64,000 nt of DNA from Sphingomonas beigongshangi (GTDB lineage Bacteria; Pseudomonadota; Alphaproteobacteria; Sphingomonadales; Sphingomonadaceae), in NCBI RefSeq assembly GCF_016820445.1, contig NZ_JADHDT010000008.1, positions 62,001-126,000 on the forward strand, in the 5' to 3' direction. The notes beneath the pieces are model-generated. The model was given only the letters and a program-made list of their open reading frames with translations, had not been told where the DNA came from and searched no databases. Positions 49,840 through 58,304 of the stretch are shown piece by piece; position 1 is the first letter of the stretch; every line of letters starts with the position of its first letter. The translations under genes and the position numbers were made by a program.

Positions 49840-50486
49840 CGGACGGGGTCCTGCGTGGAGGCATGCTTGGCGATGCGGACAAGCGAGAAGTGGCCGAGCG
49901 GGGGGATGGGCCGCGCTTCGATCAACGTCACGTCGTCGCGCCCCGCCGCCCAATTCTCGTAGAGCGAGAAGGGAAAGTCGGTGCGGAAACCGAGGCGGCT
50001 GGTGATCGGCATCAGCCCTTTCTCGATCCTGCCGCGCATGCCCCCGGTCGCGCTGACCCGCGTCGTCACCACGATCTCGCCGCCCGGCCGGCAGACGCGG
50101 GCGAACTCGTCGAGCGCCCGGTGCGGGTTGGGAACGGCGGAGACGACATATTGCGCGACGACCGCGTCGAACGCGTTGTCGGGATAGCGCAGGGCCTCGG
50201 CATCGCCGATTTCGATCGCCTCGACGTTCGCCAGCCGAAGCTTGCGGACGCGATCGCGCGCCTTGTCCAGCATGTCCTCGGAAATGTCGACGCCAACGAT
50301 GCGGCTGCCGGCGGAATAACCGGGCAGCGAGATACCGGTACCGACCCCCACCTCGAGGATGCGCGCCCCGGCGCGTTCCGCCGCACGGATCGCTGCGGCG
50401 CGGCCTTGCCGGAACACGGGACCGAAGACGAGGTCATAGACCGGCGCCCAGCGGTCATACGCCTTGGCGACACCCGCCGTATTCAT
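49836..50486 (-). CDS. pmtA: Phospholipid N-methyltransferase, PmtA type
   Basis: A 216-aa SAM methyltransferase of the Rhodobacter-type PmtA family: AYDRWAPVYDLVFGPVFRQG, ILEVGVGTGISLPGYSAGSR, VAQYVVSAVPNPHRALDEFA and the C-terminal PIPPLGHFSLVRIA. It would convert phosphatidylethanolamine to phosphatidylcholine. ATG 50486 chosen over a TTG at 50498. UbiE-like alternatives are less likely given the C-terminal motif and the nearby psd. Confidence 0.85.
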   Translation of the reverse strand: MNTAGVAKAYDRWAPVYDLVFGPVFRQGRAAAIRAAERAGARILEVGVGTGISLPGYSAGSRIVGVDISEDMLDKARDRVRKLRLANVEAIEIGDAEALRYPDNAFDAVVAQYVVSAVPNPHRALDEFARVCRPGGEIVVTTRVSATGGMRGRIEKGLMPITSRLGFRTDFPFSLYENWAAGRDDVTLIEARPIPPLGHFSLVRIAKHASTQDPVR

Positions 50487-50692
50487 CTGCGTTGCCAAAC
50501 GATGCTCCCTTGCCCTCGCGAATAGCTCGCAACATCTCGGGACAAGGCTGTGACAGCCGAGCGTGTCAGTTTGGCGACCGTCGTGCGACAGCGCTCATCA
50601 TAAATGCGAAACCGAGCTGTCACAAATTCGCGGAAGCCGATCCCGCCAGGATGCGTTACGCAGACGCACCTCGATCGACGACGGAAAGGACG

Positions 50693-51043
50693 ATGACGAT
50701 GCGCGTGCTGGCGATGACGTTCCCGGCCATGGCCCTGCTGGCGGCCTGCGGCCCGTCGAACCAAGGAGCTTCGAACGCCGCCACGCCGACGGTCGTCGCA
50801 AAGCCCGGCGGGTTCGCGGAAAAGGTCGTCGCTCTTTCCGAACCGCAGCGCCGCGGCGTGATCCTGCGCGCGATCCGCGATGCCGGCAACGCCTGTCAGG
50901 GCGTCATCGGCACGCGCCGTCAGCCGGCCGGGATCAATGGCCTGCCAGCCTGGGCCGCGACGTGCCGTGACGGCAGCAACTGGCTGATCTCGTTCGGAGA
51001 CGACGGCATGGCCCGTGTGACGGGCCTGCCCGCGCGCAAATAA
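50693..51043 (+). CDS. Small lipoprotein, unknown function
   Basis: A 116-aa lipoprotein: MTMRVLAMTFPAMALLAACG with a LAAC lipobox, then a short linker and a folded domain with VILRAIRDAGNACQGVIGTR, GLPAWAATCRDGSNWLISFG. Two Cys in the mature part may pair. Preceded by GAAAGGA. Family unknown to me; common in sphingomonads. Confidence 0.78.
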   Translation: MTMRVLAMTFPAMALLAACGPSNQGASNAATPTVVAKPGGFAEKVVALSEPQRRGVILRAIRDAGNACQGVIGTRRQPAGINGLPAWAATCRDGSNWLISFGDDGMARVTGLPARK

Positions 51044-51112
51044 GTCTGCCGCGACGGGGCGCGCTTCCAGCCCTCGGGGCGCATGCCCCGCGACGGTAAG
51101 CGCGCCCGCTCA

Positions 51113-51136
51113 CCATCCCCGGCGCACCGGGGATGG
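51113..51136. terminator. Hairpin between convergent genes
   Basis: CCATCCCCGG pairs with CCGGGGATGG around a CGCA loop, between the lipoprotein gene and the M1 peptidase gene. No clear T-run, so a GC-rich bidirectional terminator is inferred from place and stability. Confidence 0.55.
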
Positions 51137-51164
51137 CGAGAACGCCGCATGCAGGCCGCTTGAC

Positions 51165-53747
51165 CTAGCGCCCCACCCAGCGCGCCACCGCGGGCCGGAG
51201 GCGATCGGCGACCGACTTGCGGACCGCGATGCCCGACAGCGTTCGCTTCGCGCCGCCGCGCGACGCGGCAGGGATATACTTGTCGGCATAAGCCTGGATC
51301 TTGCCGGGCATCGCCGGGTCGTTCGATCCGCCACCCAGGCCGACGATGAAGCCCGCGCGCTGGCTTTCCTCGACGAAAGGCTCGACCAATGCGCGGTTAG
51401 CCACCGCCCAATCGAACGCCATGTCCGGGTGCGACCCCGAAACCGACCGGAGCAGCGAAGCCTTTTGCGGCGCCGTGAATGTGTCCGTGCGCAGCAGTTC
51501 GAGCGCCTTGGCGGCGACGGTGTCGTCGCGGCTGGCCCCCAAGAGCGAGACGAAGCCGTTCTTCGCGACCGGATTTTTCTCGGCCTTCGCCAGCGCCAGC
51601 AGCTGCTCCCACTCGGCGGGTGTCGCGTTGATCGCGAAGGTCGACAGGATCGGCTGGCGGATCGCAGGCGGGATGGCGGTGGGATCGGTCGCCAGCGCCG
51701 CGACATAACGGCGCGCCTGTGCGGTCACTTCGGGATCGCCGTTCGAGCCGAGGCGCGCGACCAAAGACTCGCGCAGGTTGGAGACGAGCGGCGATTCGCC
51801 CAGCTTCGCGGCAAAGCCGATGCGCTGCATGATCGGCGCCAGCACCTGGACGGTACGCTGGCGCAGCGGCTGCTCCAGCGGCGTCTTGTAATACAGGCCG
51901 GTCAGGCTGCCGAGGCGGCCCGCGACGATCTCCCATTCCAGCGGATCGGCGTCCGGCGCCACCTTCGCCATGACATCGAAGAAGCGCGAGAGGTCCTGAT
52001 ATCCGCCCGCCGCCAGCGCATAATCGTCGCCCAGCGTGCCGAGCCGATCGGTGAGCGCGAGCCTGGTATAGTCGCGCACGATCGCGTCATGACCCGCCTG
52101 ATCGTACATCACGCGCGTATAGCTGCCCTTGCCACGGTTGAGCACGAGCGTGCCGCAGCCCTTGATGCTGACGGCCGTCGCAGCGCCCGTGACCACGGTG
52201 CGTGTCTCGCCGCCGCCCAGCGTCGCGGCGACCAGGGGGACATGCCATGTCTGCGGGGTCTTGGACGCCGCGTCCATGCCGAAGCGCCCCTGCGCCAGGC
52301 TGGCCTGCGTCACGCCGGCGACGCAGCGGGCATTCGACAGGCTGACCAGCGGGACGCCCCCCTGCAACGTGAAGTCGTGCGCGATCTGTTCGACCGGCGT
52401 GCCGGCGGCGGCGGACAGTTCCGACCACAGCTGATCGGTGACGGTGTTCGAATATTTGTACTTCGCCATGTAACGGCGGATGCCGGCGCGGAAGGTGTCC
52501 GGGCCCAGCGTCGATTCGAGCATGCCGATCACGGCCTGCCCCTTCGAATAGGTGATGCCGTCGAAGGCCTCGCCGATCTGGTCGACCGTCTCGACGTGGC
52601 GGATGATGGGGTGCGTCGCGGCGGTGGCGTCGAAGCCCATCGCGCCTTCGCGATCGAAGGCGACGGCGGACGCGCCGGCCTCCCACGACGGATTGAGATC
52701 GCCGGCGGACTTGCTTTCCATCCACGAGGCGAAGCCCTCGTTGAGCCACAGGTCATCCCACCAGGCCATGGTGACGAGGTCGCCGAACCATTGGTGCGCC
52801 ATCTCGTGGGCCACGACCGTGAAGATCCGCTGGCGGCCGCTCTCCGTCGCACGCTTCGGGTCGAACAGCAGTTCGGGCTCGAAATAGAAGATCGCGCCCC
52901 AATTCTCCATCGCGCCGAAGAACTGGCTGGAGCCGGGGCCAGCGATCATGTCCATCTTCGGCAGCGGATAGGGCGTGCCGAAATAATCGTTGTAATAGGT
53001 CAGCAGGCGCTTCGCCTGGGCGAGCGCGTAATCGCCCTGATCGACCACCCCGCGGCGCGTGATCACGCCGATCTCGACGTTGCCGGCCTTGACCGTCTTG
53101 CGTTCCATGTCGCCCATGCCGAGGAACAGCAGGTAGCTCGACATCACCGGCGTCTCGGCGAAGCTGTAGAGCTGCTTTCCGTCAGCCTGTGTCGTGACGT
53201 TGCTGGCCGGCATGTTGGAGAAGGCGAGTTGCCCCTTCGGTGCGACCGCCTTCAGCCGGAACTTCGCCTTGAACGCGGGTTCGTCCCACATCGGCGCAAA
53301 CCGGCGGGCGTCGGGCGCCTCGAATTGCGTCGCGAGCATGCGCGCCTTGGAGCCGTCCTGGTTGGTATAGTCGATCGCGAAGAAGCCCGCCGCCGACTGG
53401 TTGATCTTGCCCGTCCATGTGAAGGATATCGTGTGCCGGCCGTTCGCGGCGGCCTGCGGCAGGGTGAGCGTGAGCTGCTGCTTGTCCTTGTCGATCGCGA
53501 ACGGAACAGCCTTGCCGTCGAAGGACGCGCTGGCGACGGCGAGGTCGACGGCATTGAGCACGATCGAGCGGGTGACCGCCTTGACGTCGACCGTCACGTC
53601 CTCGCTGCCCGAAAACACCATCTTGTCCGCGTCGGGCGACACGGTGATGTCGTAGAGGACCGGAACGACGGTCTTGGGCAGGGAGCCGGCGGCGAGCGCC
53701 GGCGTGGAGACGGTCAGCGCGAGCGCGGTGACGGCGGCGAACTTCAT
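51165..53747 (-). CDS. Exported M1-family aminopeptidase
   Basis: A 860-aa zinc aminopeptidase. Signal peptide MKFAAVTALALTVSTPALAA. The M1 catalytic core has the exopeptidase motif FFGAMENWGAIFYF and the zinc site VAHEMAHQWFGDLV with the third ligand Glu in WLNEGFASWMESK. The C-terminal ERAP1-like helical domain follows (PILSTFAINATPAEWEQLL). Periplasmic peptide trimming is expected. TTG 53753 would add two residues. Confidence 0.96.
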   Translation of the reverse strand: MKFAAVTALALTVSTPALAAGSLPKTVVPVLYDITVSPDADKMVFSGSEDVTVDVKAVTRSIVLNAVDLAVASASFDGKAVPFAIDKDKQQLTLTLPQAAANGRHTISFTWTGKINQSAAGFFAIDYTNQDGSKARMLATQFEAPDARRFAPMWDEPAFKAKFRLKAVAPKGQLAFSNMPASNVTTQADGKQLYSFAETPVMSSYLLFLGMGDMERKTVKAGNVEIGVITRRGVVDQGDYALAQAKRLLTYYNDYFGTPYPLPKMDMIAGPGSSQFFGAMENWGAIFYFEPELLFDPKRATESGRQRIFTVVAHEMAHQWFGDLVTMAWWDDLWLNEGFASWMESKSAGDLNPSWEAGASAVAFDREGAMGFDATAATHPIIRHVETVDQIGEAFDGITYSKGQAVIGMLESTLGPDTFRAGIRRYMAKYKYSNTVTDQLWSELSAAAGTPVEQIAHDFTLQGGVPLVSLSNARCVAGVTQASLAQGRFGMDAASKTPQTWHVPLVAATLGGGETRTVVTGAATAVSIKGCGTLVLNRGKGSYTRVMYDQAGHDAIVRDYTRLALTDRLGTLGDDYALAAGGYQDLSRFFDVMAKVAPDADPLEWEIVAGRLGSLTGLYYKTPLEQPLRQRTVQVLAPIMQRIGFAAKLGESPLVSNLRESLVARLGSNGDPEVTAQARRYVAALATDPTAIPPAIRQPILSTFAINATPAEWEQLLALAKAEKNPVAKNGFVSLLGASRDDTVAAKALELLRTDTFTAPQKASLLRSVSGSHPDMAFDWAVANRALVEPFVEESQRAGFIVGLGGGSNDPAMPGKIQAYADKYIPAASRGGAKRTLSGIAVRKSVADRLRPAVARWVGR

Positions 53748-53875
53748 GGGCAAGTCTCTCCGGTAGGTGTATGGTTAACCTCCTACACCTTTACCATGGT
53801 GCCGCAAGCGCCCGGACATCCGACCGACCGCCGACCCGCTGGACAGCGCGATCCGTTGCGCTACAAAACCGATCC

Positions 53876-54844
53876 ATGAGCCTGCCTGCCCTGTTCGATC
53901 GCCTGCGCCTGCCCGTCATCGGGTCGCCGCTGTTCATCATTTCCAACCCGGATCTGGTCATCGCGCAATGCAAGGCCGGCATTGTCGGCTCGTTCCCGGC
54001 GCTCAACGCGCGACCGCAGGCGCTGCTCGACGAATGGCTTCATCGCATCACCGAGGAACTGGCGGCGCACAACCGCGACCATCCGGATGCGCCCGCCGCG
54101 CCGTTCGCCGTCAACCAGATCGTGCACAAGTCGAACGATCGGCTGGAGGCGGACCTGGCGACCTGCGCGAAATGGCAGGTCCCGATCGTCATCACCTCGC
54201 TCGGCGCGCGCGAGGATCTCAACACCGCGGTTCACGACTGGGGCGGCATCACGCTGCACGACGTCATCGACGACCGGTTCGCGCGCAAGGCGATCGAAAA
54301 GGGCGCGGACGGGCTGATCGCGGTCGCCGCCGGTGCCGGCGGCCATGCGGGCCGGCTGTCGCCGTTCGCCATCGTGCAGGAGATCCGGCAATGGTTCGAC
54401 GGACCGCTGGCGCTGTCCGGTTCGATCGCGACGGGTGATGCGATCCTCGCCGCACAGGCGATGGGCGCGGACCTCGCCTATATCGGCTCCCCGTTCATCG
54501 CGACCGACGAAGCGAACGCCGCCCCCGCCTACAAGGACGCGATCGTTGCCGGGCGCGCCGCCGACATCGTGTATTCGAACCTCTTCACCGGTGTGCACGG
54601 CAATTACCTGCGCAGCTCGATCGAGGCGGCGGGGCTCGACCCGGACCATCTGCCCGAGGGCGATCTCAAGACGATGGATTTCGGCGGCGGCAATGGCGCC
54701 AAGGCCAAGGCGTGGCGGGACATCTGGGGTTCCGGACAGGGAATCGGCGCGGTGGAGGCGGTCGAGCCGGCGGCTGCGCGCGTCGCCCGCCTGGCGGACC
54801 AGTATCGCGCCGCCCGGGCTCGTATGGGTCTGACGACCGGCTGA
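53876..54844 (+). CDS. Nitronate monooxygenase family protein
   Basis: A 322-aa FMN enzyme, TIM barrel: LRLPVIGSPLFIISNPDLVI, GIVGSFPALNARP, VIHK-like QIVHKSNDRL, GADGLIAVAAGAGGHAGRLS and LSGSIATGDAILAAQAMGAD. The active-site His of class I NMOs is in GGHAG. Oxidises nitroalkane-type anions such as propionate 3-nitronate; may detoxify. Followed by a GH130-like gene. Confidence 0.93.
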   Translation: MSLPALFDRLRLPVIGSPLFIISNPDLVIAQCKAGIVGSFPALNARPQALLDEWLHRITEELAAHNRDHPDAPAAPFAVNQIVHKSNDRLEADLATCAKWQVPIVITSLGAREDLNTAVHDWGGITLHDVIDDRFARKAIEKGADGLIAVAAGAGGHAGRLSPFAIVQEIRQWFDGPLALSGSIATGDAILAAQAMGADLAYIGSPFIATDEANAAPAYKDAIVAGRAADIVYSNLFTGVHGNYLRSSIEAAGLDPDHLPEGDLKTMDFGGGNGAKAKAWRDIWGSGQGIGAVEAVEPAAARVARLADQYRAARARMGLTTG

Positions 54845-54958
54845 ACCGGCGGCGGCTGGTCGGCGGACCGATCCGAGACCGCCGACATGGATCAATCGCG
54901 CGTCTGCTGCGCTGTGCCGTCGATACGGGACGCCGCTTGCCGAAGGACGCAGAAGCCG

Positions 54959-56248
54959 ATGAACGCCGCCGATGTCTTCACCACCCTCGACCTGCTATTG
55001 CAGCCGGATCCGGCACGGACCGTGATCCGGCCGTTCGACTTCGGCTACCCCGATGCCTTCGCCAAGGATCGCCCGACCCGGGTCGCGCAGGTCACGGCAC
55101 GGTTGATGGCGCTGGACGAGACGATGCGGACGCGCATGCTCGACCTGCTGCACGGCGCGATGCGAGAGCGGCACCGCAACGTCGACGAGGCCTTTCTCCG
55201 TCGCTTCGAGCAGATGCGGGACAGGCTCGACTGCGGTCCCATCACGCAGGAGCGCGACCGCCTGCTGCTCGGCGCCTATTTCAGCCAGGAATATGCCTTC
55301 GAGTCGGCAGCGCTGTTCAACCCCAGCATCGTCCGCGCGCCCGATCGGGTGCAGGACGGCGGCGACCCGCGCTTCATCCTGTCGCTGCGCGGGATCGGCG
55401 AGGGTCACATCTCTTCCGTGACGTTCCGTACCGGACGGTGGGACGGCGCGCACGGCCTCGTCATCGACCCCGCCAGCGATCAGGGTGTGCCCCCGACCAT
55501 CGAGAGCGACGACGACGCCGGTTGGGTCAGACTCCACTCGCCCGACAGTCGCGACATTTCGGAAACGGTGATCTTTCCCATCCTGCCCAGTCAGCGTCAG
55601 GGTGTCGAAGACCTCCGCCTCGTCAATTTCACCGATCACGACGGGGTCGAGAGCGTGCTTGGCACCTATACCGCATTCGACGGGCGCGAAGCGCGCTGCG
55701 AATTGCTGCGCGGCATAGACGAGCGGACGTACGAAATGCGCCCGCTGCTCGGCGCAATGGCCGGCTACAAGGGCATGGCACTGTTCCCGCGGCGGGTCGA
55801 CGGCCAGTTCGTCATGCTCGGGCGACAGGACAACGAGCGCATCTGGCTGCTGCGCTCGCCCGATCTTTACACGTGGGAGCACGGCGAACCGATCATGGCG
55901 CCCCAATATCCCTGGGAATTCGTGCAGATCGGCAATTGCGGTTCGCCGATCGAGATCGACGAAGGCTGGCTCGTCTTCACGCATGGCGTCGGCATGGTGC
56001 GCGGCTATTGCGTCGGCGCCTGCCTGCTCGACAAGGACGATCCGTCGCGCGTCCTTGCCCGCACCCCGTCCCCCTTACTGTTCCCCAGCGCGGAGCAGCG
56101 CGGCGGCTACGTGCCCAACGTCACCTATAGCTGCGGCGCGCTGCTGCAGGGCCGGCGCATCCTCCTGCCCTACGCGGTGGGCGACGAGCATACCGCTTTC
56201 GCGGTTGGCAGTGTGGATGACCTGCTGTCGGTGATGGCGCCGCAATAA
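54959..56248 (+). CDS. GH130-like glycoside phosphorylase/hydrolase
   Basis: A 429-aa protein. N-terminal helices then a five-bladed beta-propeller: YAFESAALFNPSIVRAPDRV, RFILSLRGIGEGHISSVTFR, IDERTYEMRPLLG, KGMALFPRRVDGQFVMLGRQ, GNCGSPIEIDEGWLVFTHGV. The FNPS, GEGHISS and KG..LFPR motifs match GH130 beta-mannoside phosphorylases/hydrolases. Substrate likely mannosyl-containing; not fixed by sequence. No transporter nearby. Confidence 0.9.
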   Translation: MNAADVFTTLDLLLQPDPARTVIRPFDFGYPDAFAKDRPTRVAQVTARLMALDETMRTRMLDLLHGAMRERHRNVDEAFLRRFEQMRDRLDCGPITQERDRLLLGAYFSQEYAFESAALFNPSIVRAPDRVQDGGDPRFILSLRGIGEGHISSVTFRTGRWDGAHGLVIDPASDQGVPPTIESDDDAGWVRLHSPDSRDISETVIFPILPSQRQGVEDLRLVNFTDHDGVESVLGTYTAFDGREARCELLRGIDERTYEMRPLLGAMAGYKGMALFPRRVDGQFVMLGRQDNERIWLLRSPDLYTWEHGEPIMAPQYPWEFVQIGNCGSPIEIDEGWLVFTHGVGMVRGYCVGACLLDKDDPSRVLARTPSPLLFPSAEQRGGYVPNVTYSCGALLQGRRILLPYAVGDEHTAFAVGSVDDLLSVMAPQ

Positions 56249-56253
56249 CCTGG

Positions 56254-56715
56254 TCAAAAGGCCTGCGCGATCCGGTCGTGGAGGCCGTGAACGGGGCTGA
56301 CGATGCCGGCGGCAATGCCCTGCGCGCCATCAAGCAACCCGACGCGGCGATGCAGGTCGGCGCTGGACGCCACGAGTGCCCGCGCGCGGGGTGGCAGCGC
56401 ATCGAGAAGGTCGGCGTCGAACGAGGGGGCCGTACCGAGCCGGCGGGTGGGGTCGAGCGCCTCGCGCGGCTTGAGTTCGCCCGCGTCGACCGCACGCTGC
56501 GTCAGCAGCCAGGCGATCACGTGCATGAGGCGCGTGGTCACCTTCAGCGACTCGCACGAAAATCCCACGCGGATCAGCGGGTCGAGCGCGTCCCGCTCGG
56601 CTCGGCCCGCCTCGTCGAAATACGCCCGCGCCTCGTCGGCGAGCACCATCGCCTCGGTATAGAGGGCGTCGATGAGGCGCCGATGGATCCGCGATTCGGA
56701 GTGTCCGGAATTCAT
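56254..56715 (-). CDS. DUF1465 family protein
   Basis: About 153 aa, start MNSGHSESRIHRRLIDALYT. Helical, with YTEAMVLADEARAYFDEAGR and SCESLKVTTRLMHVIAWLLT. Matches DUF1465, an alphaproteobacteria-restricted family linked to cell envelope or division genes by conservation. No catalytic motif. Convergent with the GH130 gene. Confidence 0.88.
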   Translation of the reverse strand: MNSGHSESRIHRRLIDALYTEAMVLADEARAYFDEAGRAERDALDPLIRVGFSCESLKVTTRLMHVIAWLLTQRAVDAGELKPREALDPTRRLGTAPSFDADLLDALPPRARALVASSADLHRRVGLLDGAQGIAAGIVSPVHGLHDRIAQAF

Positions 56716-56820
56716 CGTTTTGCGGGTGCCACAGGCCGAGCGCGGGAGCCATAAGCACCGCACCATATGGTGTGTCGAACTGGGGCGGTTGCGGCGATGA
56801 TCGTCATCGGCGTCGGCATA

Positions 56821-57018
56821 TCAGGCGATGATATCGGGGATGAGCGTGTCCTCCAGCATCGCGATCTCGTCCTTCAGGCGCAACTTCCGCTTCTTCAGCC
56901 TCGCAAGCTGCAACTGGTCGGGAACCCCCACCCCTCCCAGGGCCTCGATCGCGGCGTCCAGGTCGCGATGCTCGGTCCTGAGTCGATCGAGTCGTGCTGC
57001 GATCTCGTTTTCGTCCAT
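56821..57018 (-). CDS. DUF465 (YdcH-like) small helical protein
   Basis: A 65-aa coiled-coil protein: MDENEIAARLDRLRTEHRDL, LQLARLKKRKLRLKDEIAML. The LKKRKLRLKDEI end is the DUF465 signature. GGGGGCACG-type sequence precedes it. A paralogue lies divergently at 57239-57394, so the pair share a promoter spacer. Function unknown. Confidence 0.92.
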   Translation of the reverse strand: MDENEIAARLDRLRTEHRDLDAAIEALGGVGVPDQLQLARLKKRKLRLKDEIAMLEDTLIPDIIA

Positions 57019-57238
57019 CGTGCCCCCTCGCGTCACGTCGATCGGGATCGACGACGCGGCCGCAGTTTACGAAACGCTCGTCGCCGCAACAAGCGCTGCG
57101 GCAGCATCGCCGGTCGCATGCAGGTCGTCGCATACCATGGCTCGGCCGGTCGCTTTGACCTGATTTCGGTGAGGACTTTTTCGCCCTTTGGTGATTAACT
57201 CCATTCCCCCAACCGCATGCATCAGGAGGTACACCGAA

Positions 57239-57394
57239 ATGCACACTGCGCATCAACAGGCTCTGGAGACCAAGCATGCCGCGCTCGACCGCCGCATCGC
57301 AGACGAGGTCCATCGCCCGATGCCCGACGCGGCGACGCTAGCCGACCTGAAGCGCCAGAAACTGCGGATCAAGGAAGAGATCGCACGACTCTGA
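57239..57394 (+). CDS. DUF465 (YdcH-like) small helical protein, second copy
   Basis: A 51-aa protein: MHTAHQQALETKHAALDRRI then ATLADLKRQKLRIKEEIARL. Clear AGGAGGT ribosome site. Shorter at the C-terminus than its divergent paralogue, but with the same LKRQKLRIKEEI signature. Followed by the GACCCCTCCC hairpin. Confidence 0.92.
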   Translation: MHTAHQQALETKHAALDRRIADEVHRPMPDAATLADLKRQKLRIKEEIARL

Positions 57395-57407
57395 CGGGTT
57401 CGCGACC

Positions 57408-57432
57408 GACCCCTCCCGACGCGGGAGGGGTC
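57408..57432. repeat. Dispersed hairpin GACCCCTCCC/GGGAGGGGTC, copy 2
   Basis: The same 10-bp stem as at 39641-39664 with a GACGC loop, between the second DUF465 gene and the dksA stop. It could end both transcripts, or be a REP-like dispersed element. Confidence 0.85.
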
Positions 57433-57446
57433 CTCAGCGAGATTCG

Positions 57447-57911
57447 TCAGTCTTCGCGGGAAATCTTCTCGCTGCGCTCGTGGCGCTCTTGCGCTTCGAC
57501 CGTCATCGTCGCGATCGGGCGTGCCTCCAGCCGTCCCAGGCTGATCGGTTCGCCAGTCACTTCGCAATAGCCGTATTCGCCGTCGTCGATCCGACGGAGC
57601 GCCGCATCGATCTTTGCGATCAGCTTGCGCTGCCTATCCCGCGTCCGCAGTTCGATCGACCAATCCGTCTCGCTCGAAGCGCGATCGGTGAGATCGGCCT
57701 CGCGCAGCGAGTCCAGCTGCAACTGGTTGAGCGTTCCTGCGGCGTCGCTCAGGATCGCCTCCTTCCACCGAAGCAGCTTCGCCCGGAAATAGGCCTGCTG
57801 CCTCAGGCTCATGAACGGCTCGTCGGCGCTGGGACGATAGCCGTCCTCCGCGTCGTTGGCCGGCAATGGATTGGTCGTGTCGTCGTGTACGCGATGCACT
57901 TGCGCTACCAT
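57447..57911 (-). CDS. dksA: DksA family RNA polymerase-binding regulator
   Basis: A 154-aa protein. A coiled coil (MSLRQQAYFRAKLLRWKEAI) with DWSIELRTRDRQRKLIAKID and a C-terminal globular domain, YGYCEVTGEPISLGRLEARP followed by EAQERHERSEKI. Only the first Cys of the canonical four-Cys zinc finger is retained, as is usual in alphaproteobacterial DksA. Binds RNAP secondary channel with ppGpp. The start at 57911 has a GGAGGGAGAG site; a sigma70 promoter lies at 57972-58000. Confidence 0.94.
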   Translation of the reverse strand: MVAQVHRVHDDTTNPLPANDAEDGYRPSADEPFMSLRQQAYFRAKLLRWKEAILSDAAGTLNQLQLDSLREADLTDRASSETDWSIELRTRDRQRKLIAKIDAALRRIDDGEYGYCEVTGEPISLGRLEARPIATMTVEAQERHERSEKISRED

Positions 57912-58304
57912 GCCACTCTCCCTCCGGCCCCTCGAGTGCCAAGGGCCCGCCCCCAAGTCTTGGTGTTCGCGCCTATAATCGTGCCCCGCGTCATTCACAA
58001 GCGAGGCGAGTTGCCGAATTCTGCGCATTCGCGACATTTTCTTGCGAATCACCATGTCGACGGCGTCGGCTATCGCAAATAGCCCTGTCGCCGAACCGCG
58101 CCTTCGCGGACGACGATGTGTTTCGCCTTGGCACATTAAGGCTGTTGAGGCCGATCGCATGGCATTTCAGGCGCCGGATTCGCCGATGATCATGGTTAAT
58201 GATCTTGCGCTTCAACCTTTGATTTGCACTTGGTGAGCTAGCGGCGATCCTTCGACGCAATGGGGATACCGGCCAGCGCAGGTCGGAAGTGAGAGAGAAC
58301 AGAT
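57912..58304. other. Divergent spacer of dksA and the Ser/Asn-rich protein gene
   Basis: 393 bp without a supported gene. It holds the dksA promoter and leader on one side; the right half (58150-58304) has AT-rich patches that may hold the promoter of the PEP-CTERM-like gene, but no clear hexamer pair was found. Confidence 0.6.
57972..58000 (-). promoter_or_regulatory. Sigma70-type promoter of dksA
   Basis: TTGTGA (58000-57995), 17-nt spacer, TATAGG (57977-57972) on the minus strand, giving a leader of about 55 nt before the dksA ATG at 57911. Confidence 0.6.

Noticed and set aside
51429-53879. 816-codon plus-strand frame opposite the M1 peptidase
   Set aside because: The minus strand carries GAMEN and HExxH motifs in order; the plus frame is a compositional shadow.
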